From: an uncultured Microbulbifer sp.
GTDB taxonomy: Bacteria; Pseudomonadota; Gammaproteobacteria; Pseudomonadales; Cellvibrionaceae
Direction of reading: 5' to 3'
Assembly (NCBI RefSeq): GCF_947504145.1
Contig: NZ_CANNGQ010000001.1
Span: forward strand, 1,300,737 to 1,364,736
DNA: 64,000 nucleotides
Shown: positions 58,423 to 64,000 of the stretch, piece by piece
Layout of the letters: each line of letters begins with the position of its first letter
Position numbering within the stretch: the stretch's first letter is position 1
Notes under the pieces: model-generated
Database searches by the model: none
What the model was told of the DNA's origin: nothing
What the model saw: the letters and a program-made list of their open reading frames with translations, nothing else
Translations under genes and position numbers: made by a program

Positions 58423-60423
58423 TCAGGTCCCGGCCAGTGAGCCATCGCCGGGGGTTGCGACCGCTTTTTGCAGTCGCACTGCTTTTACTTTGCGGTAGCG
58501 CTTGTCCGCCACTGCAATTACCCCACCCAGTGCCATAAGCGCCGAGCCCAGCCAGATCCAGATGACAAACGCCTTGTACTGCAGGCGCACCGCCCAATCT
58601 CCGCTGAGATTTTCTTTGTCCATGGGATCACCCAGGGCGACATACAGGTCGCGGAAGATGCTGGTGTCGATCGCCGCTTCGGTCATGATATTGCCGCCGG
58701 AAAAATAGCTGCGCTTCTGCGGGCGCAACTCGGCCACCAGTTGCCCACCCTGGCGCACCATCAGCACGCCTTCAGACGCCTGGTAATTGGGCCCCCGAAC
58801 CTGACGCACACCTTCAAAGGTAAATTCGTAACCAGACACTTCGGCACTCTGCCCGGGCGACATCCGCAGGTCTCGCTCAATGCTATACACCGTGGTCAGC
58901 GCCACGCCCAGAATGGAAACAGCGAGGCCGATATGCCCCAGGTGCATTCCGTAGTAGCTCGCGCGCTGCCGCTTCAGCCCCGCCCAGCGGGTATCGGCAT
59001 TGCGGGATTTGGCCAGAATATCGGCCGCGCTCGAAGCGACGACCCAGAGCCCCGCAAACACGCCGAGCATTGCACCCCAGTGAAAGTCCCCGGCAAGCAG
59101 GGTAACGATGGGCGCAGCAATGGCGGCCACCAGCGCCGGCAATCCCCAGGCTTTCAGCAGCTTGCTCGTCTGGCTATCTTTCCAGTTAGCGTGAATGCCG
59201 AGGCCCAGCAACAGGCTCAATACCAGCATCAGCGGCACAAAGAACATATTGAAGAACGGCGGGCCCACACTGATTTTGCCAAGGTCAAGCGCATCCGCCA
59301 GCAGCGGGTAAAGGGTACCGGTAATCACTACACCCATGATCAGCATCAACACGATATTGTTGCTGAGCAGGAAGGTTTCGCGGGATTTTGCTGAGAAGAC
59401 GCTGCCGGCACTGACGGTCGGTGCACGCAGAGCAAACAGCAACAGCGACAGGCCCACAACCACTCCCAGGAATGCGAGGATAAATCCACCGCGCAGCGGA
59501 TCTGTAGCGAAGGCGTGCACGGAGGTCAGCACACCGGAGCGCACCAGGAAGGTACCCAGCAGGCTGAGGCTGAACGCAAAGATCGACAGCAAAATAGTCC
59601 AGCTGCGGAAGAGTCCACGCTTCTCGGTCACCGCCAGCGAGTGCAGCAGCGCCGTTCCCACCAGCCACGGCATAAAGGAGGCGTTTTCCACCGGATCCCA
59701 GAACCACCAGCCGCCCCAGCCCAATTCGTAATAGGCCCACCAGCTTCCCAATGCGATACCCAGGGTCAGGAAAGACCAGGCGATCGCTGTCCACGGCCGC
59801 GCCCAGCGAGCCCAGGCGCTGTCGAGACGCCCTTCCAGCAAGGCGGCGATGGCAAATGCAAAAGCAACGGCGAAACCCACATAACCCATGTAGAGCAATG
59901 GTGGGTGAATGATCATGCCCGGGTCCTGCAGCAGCGGGTTCAGGTCGCTGCCATCACCGGGCGGAAACGGGAGGATGCGGTCGAACGGATTGGAAGTCAG
60001 CAGGATAAACAGGAAGAAACCGATCAGCAGCATGCCCATCACGGACAGCACTCGAGCAACCAGTACATCCGGCAGCTGCCGGCTGAACAGCGCAACCGCC
60101 GAGGTCCATCCCGCCAGCATCAGCAACCAGAGTAATACCGAGCCTTCGTGGCCGCCCCATACGGCGGTGACCTTGTAGGCCATTGGCAGGATGCTGTTGG
60201 AGTTCTGCGCAACATACGCAACGGAGAAATCGCTGTTTACGAATGCGACCACCAGGCAGGCAAAGGAGACTGCGGTAAAGGTGAGCACCCCCATGGACAG
60301 AGGGCGCGCGGTATCCATCCAGAGAACGCGGCCGGTGTAGGTGCCAGCCAGCGGCACCACAGACAGCGCTACCGACAACAGCAGACCAACAATCAGGGCA
60401 AAGTGACCCAGTTCAGGTGTCAT
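58423..60423 (-). CDS. ccmF: Haem lyase subunit CcmF
   Basis: 666 residues with about 14-15 transmembrane helices. Core of the haem lyase that attaches haem to apocytochrome c. The tryptophan-rich WWD motif is seen as LGWGGWWFWDPVENASFMPW, and conserved periplasmic histidines lie in VWGGHEGSVLLW and DPGMIIHPPLLYMGY. It starts with an ATGA overlap with ccmE. Confidence 0.96.
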   Translation of the reverse strand: MTPELGHFALIVGLLLSVALSVVPLAGTYTGRVLWMDTARPLSMGVLTFTAVSFACLVVAFVNSDFSVAYVAQNSNSILPMAYKVTAVWGGHEGSVLLWLLMLAGWTSAVALFSRQLPDVLVARVLSVMGMLLIGFFLFILLTSNPFDRILPFPPGDGSDLNPLLQDPGMIIHPPLLYMGYVGFAVAFAFAIAALLEGRLDSAWARWARPWTAIAWSFLTLGIALGSWWAYYELGWGGWWFWDPVENASFMPWLVGTALLHSLAVTEKRGLFRSWTILLSIFAFSLSLLGTFLVRSGVLTSVHAFATDPLRGGFILAFLGVVVGLSLLLFALRAPTVSAGSVFSAKSRETFLLSNNIVLMLIMGVVITGTLYPLLADALDLGKISVGPPFFNMFFVPLMLVLSLLLGLGIHANWKDSQTSKLLKAWGLPALVAAIAAPIVTLLAGDFHWGAMLGVFAGLWVVASSAADILAKSRNADTRWAGLKRQRASYYGMHLGHIGLAVSILGVALTTVYSIERDLRMSPGQSAEVSGYEFTFEGVRQVRGPNYQASEGVLMVRQGGQLVAELRPQKRSYFSGGNIMTEAAIDTSIFRDLYVALGDPMDKENLSGDWAVRLQYKAFVIWIWLGSALMALGGVIAVADKRYRKVKAVRLQKAVATPGDGSLAGT

Positions 60424-60869
60424 ATCTTGGCATCTCCGTGGCAGTCTGCCTTGCCGACCATGGTCTCTGCGACTTCCGGCGGGGTGTAGGATTCATCGTG
60501 TTTGGCCAGTACCTGATCCGCGCGCACGTAGCCATCTTGCTGCAATTGACCGGTCACTACCGCGGCCTCGCCTTCGGCAAAGAGGTCCGGAAGGATCTTG
60601 TTAAACACCACTTCCAGCTCGGCCTCGCCATCCGTCAATGCAAACCGCACATCGAGGGAATCGCCATCGCGCACGATACTGCCCGGCACCACGCAGCCAC
60701 CCGCACGGATGCGTTTTTCAAATGGTACTTCACCTGCGACAAACGCGCTGGGCGCATAAAAATAGTCCATATTGGAGCGCATCGCGTAGGTGATGAACCC
60801 TACGGCGACACTGGAAAGTGCCACCAGGAGTACCACCAGGATCAAGCGTTGTTTACGGGCTGGGTGCAT
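60420..60869 (-). CDS. ccmE: Haem chaperone CcmE
   Basis: 149 residues. Periplasmic membrane-anchored protein that covalently carries haem on His124 (VLAKHDESYTPPEV). N-terminal anchor LILVVLLVALSSVAVGFITY and an OB-fold beta-barrel. A cysteine replaces a usual Met in RAGGCVVPGSI, a mild oddity. Its stop overlaps the ccmF start (ATGA). Confidence 0.95.
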   Translation of the reverse strand: MHPARKQRLILVVLLVALSSVAVGFITYAMRSNMDYFYAPSAFVAGEVPFEKRIRAGGCVVPGSIVRDGDSLDVRFALTDGEAELEVVFNKILPDLFAEGEAAVVTGQLQQDGYVRADQVLAKHDESYTPPEVAETMVGKADCHGDAKI

Positions 60870-60919
60870 GGTTGACCTGTTATCAATCGATTAAAAACGG
60901 TATCAGTTACGCGTGCGCT

Positions 60920-61153
60920 TCAGGCGGTGGCCGCCGGTTCGGATTGCGCTTTGCGCTGCGCCGCCGCACGGTGGCGGGCCTCTTCCTGGCGCAGCTGCCG
61001 AGAGAACTCCTTGCGCAGTTTTTTCTGGCGCAAAAGTGGAGCCACAACCAGCGCAACCAGAACCATCACAGCCACACCATAGGCGGCCCACACATAAGGG
61101 CCGTGCCCATTCATGGTGAGGAAACTGGCAAAATTTTCAAACTGGAACTGCAT
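60920..61153 (-). CDS. ccmD: Haem exporter protein CcmD
   Basis: 77 residues. One transmembrane helix (AYGVAVMVLVALVVAPLL) with a conserved upstream segment (MNGHGPYVWAAY) and a basic/amphipathic tail. It stabilises CcmC-CcmE haem transfer. It lies 9 bases after ccmC. Confidence 0.92.
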   Translation of the reverse strand: MQFQFENFASFLTMNGHGPYVWAAYGVAVMVLVALVVAPLLRQKKLRKEFSRQLRQEEARHRAAAQRKAQSEPAATA

Positions 61154-61162
61154 ATTGCCTCC

Positions 61163-61921
61163 TCAGGCTCTGGCCGCGGGGGCAGGCTTTTCCAACAGTT
61201 CGCGCACCCACTGGGTACGCCACTCTCTTTGCAAGACCAGACTGCGCGTGTGCAGGATAAGTACCCAGGCGTAGAACAGATAGAAGCCGGCGATCATGGT
61301 GATCAGTGGATAAAACATACTGGGATCGATGGTGCTGGCCTGGGTCAGTTTCAGGGTAGCGGGCTGGTGCAGGGTGAACCACCAGTCGACAGATTTGTAG
61401 ATGATCGGGATATTGACCGTGCCCACCAGTGCCAAGAGTGCACTGGCCTTATCGCCGGACTGCTCCCGCGCGAAGGCGCCAGACAGGGCCATCACACCGA
61501 GATACAGGAAAAACAGGATCAGCATGGAAGTGATGCGAGCATCCCACACCCAGTAGGCGCCCCAGGTGGGCTTACCCCACACGGCACCGGTAAAGAGTGC
61601 AATAAAGGTCAGCGCTGCGCCAATGGGGGCCGCCGCACGCATGACCACGAAGGACAGTTTCATCTTCCAGATCAGGCCGACGGCCCCGCAGATCGCCATG
61701 ATGTAGTAGCCCGCCAGAGCGAGAAAGGCCGCGGGCACATGGATATAGATGATGCGGTAGCTGTTGCCCTGCTTGGAATCCTGCGGGGCAAAACCCAGAC
61801 CCCAGGCCATACCTACCGCAAGCAGTAGCAAACTGGCAGCGCCCAGCCACGGCAGCCAACCGCTGGTTTTCTGATAAAACCAGCGCGGTGAGCCCAATCT
61901 GTGAAACCATTGCCAGGACAA
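61163..61921 (-). CDS. ccmC: Haem exporter/transferase CcmC
   Basis: 252 residues with six transmembrane helices. Delivers haem to CcmE. The WWD motif is seen as WGAYWVWDARITSML, with HVPAAFLALAGYY and LHQPATLKLTQASTID. The start is TTG at 61921 with AGGAG 8 bases upstream; no ATG fits the conserved N-terminus (SWQWFHRLGSPRWFYQ), which decides this rare start. Confidence 0.93.
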   Translation of the reverse strand: MSWQWFHRLGSPRWFYQKTSGWLPWLGAASLLLLAVGMAWGLGFAPQDSKQGNSYRIIYIHVPAAFLALAGYYIMAICGAVGLIWKMKLSFVVMRAAAPIGAALTFIALFTGAVWGKPTWGAYWVWDARITSMLILFFLYLGVMALSGAFAREQSGDKASALLALVGTVNIPIIYKSVDWWFTLHQPATLKLTQASTIDPSMFYPLITMIAGFYLFYAWVLILHTRSLVLQREWRTQWVRELLEKPAPAARA

Positions 61922-61989
61922 AATAAGTACTCCTATGCCCTTCTCTCACCCATTTGCCGTACTGCTGTTACGAAAGGTACGTGGAAGGG

Positions 61990-62724
61990 TCAGTTTTCGA
62001 GACTGATACGGATGGCGCCTGCCGCCGCCAGCGGCGCCAATGCGGCCGCTGCAGCCAGAATGGCACCAAGAATCGCCATTTGTGGGCCGTATCCGTACCC
62101 ATCCAGTGCCGCTTGCACCGCTCCGGTGCCGAAGATTAACACGGGCACATAAAGCGGCATAATTATCAACGCCAACAACAAACCGGGCCGCCTTAGTGCC
62201 ACCGTCAATGCGGCGCCCACGGCACCAATCAGACTGAGACTCGCGGTCCCCAGCGCCAGGGACATAAACAGCGGCCAGTACCCCGCTTCGCCAAGGTTCA
62301 GCATCATGCCCAATAAAGGAGACAACACGGCCAGTGGCAGGCCGGTCACCAACCAGTGCACCAGCACTTTTGCCAGTACCGAGAAATAGAGTGGCTGCGT
62401 CTGCAACGCCAGCTGCTCCAGGGATCCGTCTTCATAATCCCCACGAAACAGCGATTCCTGAGACAGCAGGGTCGCCAGCAGCGCCATCACCCAGATCAGG
62501 CCCCCGGCCATGCGCGCGAGCATTTCCGGATCAGGGCCAATCCCCAGTGGCATCATCGCCAGCACGGTAACAAAAAACAGCAGCGGATTGACGATATCCG
62601 AACGGCGTCGCACCGCCAGGATGAATTCCGTACGGAACAGGGTGTAAAAACCAGGGGGACGTACGGAACCGGTCGCCCCCGATTCCGCCGCGCCAGGGGA
62701 GGACGCCAGAGAGTCAACCCGCAT
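61990..62724 (-). CDS. ccmB: Haem exporter membrane subunit CcmB
   Basis: 244 residues, six transmembrane helices. Partner permease of the CcmA ATPase. The body aligns with E. coli CcmB from FRTEFILAVRRRSDIVNPLL. There are about 25 extra residues at the N-terminus (MRVDSLASSPGAAESG). The ATG at 62724 with GGAG 8 bases ahead was chosen; it overlaps the end of ccmA by 11 bases. Confidence 0.92.
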   Translation of the reverse strand: MRVDSLASSPGAAESGATGSVRPPGFYTLFRTEFILAVRRRSDIVNPLLFFVTVLAMMPLGIGPDPEMLARMAGGLIWVMALLATLLSQESLFRGDYEDGSLEQLALQTQPLYFSVLAKVLVHWLVTGLPLAVLSPLLGMMLNLGEAGYWPLFMSLALGTASLSLIGAVGAALTVALRRPGLLLALIIMPLYVPVLIFGTGAVQAALDGYGYGPQMAILGAILAAAAALAPLAAAGAIRISLEN

Positions 62725-63403
62725 AGGAGTGCTCCAGGGAATCATGCGCGCTGGCCTGAAAGTCGGCCAGATTGATCTTCGCCAGTGGAGCAATGGTCAC
62801 CGGCTGGTGAGAAGTCAGTAACACACTGCCCCCGCGTTGCAAGTGCCGGGTCATCTGGGTCTCCAGGCTTGCGACACCGGCCACATCCAGTGCGGCCAGA
62901 GGTTCATCAAGAATCCACAGTGACGGGGTTTCAGGCAGGTACAGACGCGCCAACGCAACGCGTCGGGTCTGGCCGGCGGATAGCTGTTGGCACAGCACAT
63001 CTTCAAATCCGTACAACCCCACCGCATCCAGCGCTACCAGGGCGTCGGTGTGGCTGGCGCCGTACCACGCCAGGTTTTCCAGCGGGGTCAGGCCGCGCCG
63101 GACACCGGCGTTGTGACCGATATACAGCAGTGATTCACGCAGTGATGGGAGAGATTTGGGCAGGGGCACGCCCCGCCACAGAATATGGCCCTGGTAATCG
63201 GAGGCAGTGCCAATCAGCGTACGGATAAGCGTACTCTTGCCGGCACCGTTGGCGCCTTCAATCTGCAGTGCAGCTCCGACGCTCAGTGCAAACTCGAGCC
63301 CCTCAAACAGGATTCTGCCGTCCCGCTCACAGGTGAGCCCGCGCGCACTCAGGGCAAGCCCTGGCGCCGAGTCTGTTGCTGTACCAGATTGTGCAGACAC
63401 CAT
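62714..63403 (-). CDS. ccmA: Haem exporter ATP-binding protein CcmA
   Basis: 229 residues. ABC ATPase: Walker A GANGAGKSTLIR, signature QQLSAGQTRRVALARL, Walker B SLWILDEPLAALD, H-loop LLTSHQPV. An N-terminal 15-residue extension precedes the usual start. First gene of the ccm block. Confidence 0.94.
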   Translation of the reverse strand: MVSAQSGTATDSAPGLALSARGLTCERDGRILFEGLEFALSVGAALQIEGANGAGKSTLIRTLIGTASDYQGHILWRGVPLPKSLPSLRESLLYIGHNAGVRRGLTPLENLAWYGASHTDALVALDAVGLYGFEDVLCQQLSAGQTRRVALARLYLPETPSLWILDEPLAALDVAGVASLETQMTRHLQRGGSVLLTSHQPVTIAPLAKINLADFQASAHDSLEHSYAG

Positions 63404-63436
63404 CGCCCACCGCAGTTGATGAAAAACTAGCCGGCA

Positions 63437-64000
63437 TTATACCGGGAGTGGCGGGTTTTGCATGGCCTTCCCGGAGGATTCACTTGCACTGTGTTGCTCC
63501 GCAGCACCATTCCAGCGAATAGTCGCCTCCACACGGCTACTACCGGGGTGGTAGTGCACCTCGTCACATATCGTGTGGAGCAAATTGAGCCCCCGCCCTG
63601 CGTAGACCCCGGTGTGCTCGCGCACTTCAGGGAAACCAACGCCGCTGTCTTCCACCTCCAGAGTCAGCTCGCCTCCTGCTTCCCCCTCCCTACAGCTGAG
63701 GGAGATTCGCACCCAACCCTCGGTCAACTGACCGCGGCGCTCCGCCATCAGGTCGTAATAGCGTACAAAGCCGTCATCCGTGGCCTTGATGGACGAGTCC
63801 AACTCCAGCACCCCGTGCTCCAGCGCATTGCGGAACAGTTCGCCCAGCGCAATCGCCAGATCTTCCTGAAAGCGCACGGCTCCGGGCATCTGCGCCAATA
63901 CGCCCAATAGATGTGGTAATGGGTCCGTCGTGCGCAGCTCCTGCTGCGACAGGTGCAACTGCATAGACCAGTCACCGACCCGCCCCCCTTTGCGGCTCCC
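63437..64000 (-). CDS. HsbR-like response regulator/phosphatase, C-terminal anti-sigma-kinase domain only
   Basis: The visible part is a histidine-kinase-like ATPase domain of the anti-sigma-factor type: ALGELFRNALEHGVLELD (N-box), VEDSGVGFPEV (G1) and YAGRGLNLLHTICDEV (G2). The frame stays open past the ATG at 63964 to the window edge (upstream residues include VGDWS), and the LRTTDPLPHLLGVLAQMPG linker matches what precedes this domain in Pseudomonas HsbR-type proteins (receiver, PP2C phosphatase, kinase). It is therefore probably the C-terminal quarter of a larger protein, not a separate small gene. The true start lies beyond the window. Confidence 0.75.
   Translation of the reverse strand, partial: GSRKGGRVGDWSMQLHLSQQELRTTDPLPHLLGVLAQMPGAVRFQEDLAIALGELFRNALEHGVLELDSSIKATDDGFVRYYDLMAERRGQLTEGWVRISLSCREGEAGGELTLEVEDSGVGFPEVREHTGVYAGRGLNLLHTICDEVHYHPGSSRVEATIRWNGAAEQHSASESSGKAMQNPPLPV

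Overview
The window looks like a chromosomal segment of a marine, polysaccharide-degrading gammaproteobacterium of the Cellvibrionales type. A Microbulbifer-like genome is the best guess. The support is GH18 chitinases with long poly-serine linkers and tandem cysteine-rich carbohydrate-binding modules, FabY in place of a typical FabH locus, the gene order smc-zipA-ligA, and a complete System I cytochrome c maturation (ccm) set. The taxon is inference; no rRNA is present. There is no integrase, transposase, phage module or CRISPR array, and most of the window is ordinary core chromosome.

Layout. 0-7 kb: fadBA (fadA runs off the left edge) behind a promoter that appears to overlap a PsrA/FadR-like palindrome, an XRE-cupin regulator, the fatty-acid initiation synthase fabY, and a divergent DJ-1/AraC regulator. 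7-13 kb: a small heat-shock gene with a ROSE-like RNA thermometer and a methyltransferase directly behind it, thpR, a coiled-coil secreted protein, hpf and gor. 13-22 kb: a secreted protein with a CRP-type site at its promoter, the ycjX-ycjF pair, a GSGD-repeat DUF2807 protein, a HIT protein, a globin-like protein, slyD, and the csd locus, in which cysteine desulfurase and its SufE-type acceptor are fused in one protein convergent with tcdA. 22.9-28.3 kb: a four-gene redox/transport cluster (flavin monooxygenase, BASS transporter, two SDRs) divergent from an AraC regulator; this is the best candidate for an uncharacterised pathway. 28.4-33.4 kb: two lipoproteins, a possible structured RNA, a cytosolic-carboxypeptidase-type M14 enzyme and an M28 peptidase. 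33.4-42.5 kb: psiE, fadD, an SCP2-like protein, an acyl-CoA dehydrogenase, AraC, small membrane proteins and fumC. 42.5-50 kb: ligA, zipA, smc.

50-63.4 kb: ccm genes in the usual order and orientation (ccmA to ccmG, then ccmH and ccmI), but split between ccmG and ccmH by yigZ, two chitinases and a tRNA-Val/tRNA-Asp pair. Upstream of the chitinases are two LacI-type palindromes of the kind described for N-acetylglucosamine regulators. The right edge cuts a CDS whose visible part matches the C-terminal kinase-like domain of HsbR-type regulators.

Themes. Fatty acids are handled at several points: activation (fadD), dehydrogenation (acyl-CoA dehydrogenase), hydration/oxidation/thiolysis (fadBA) and synthesis (fabY). 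Chitin degradation sits inside the cytochrome c maturation block. Sulfur transfer and tRNA modification meet at csd/tcdA.
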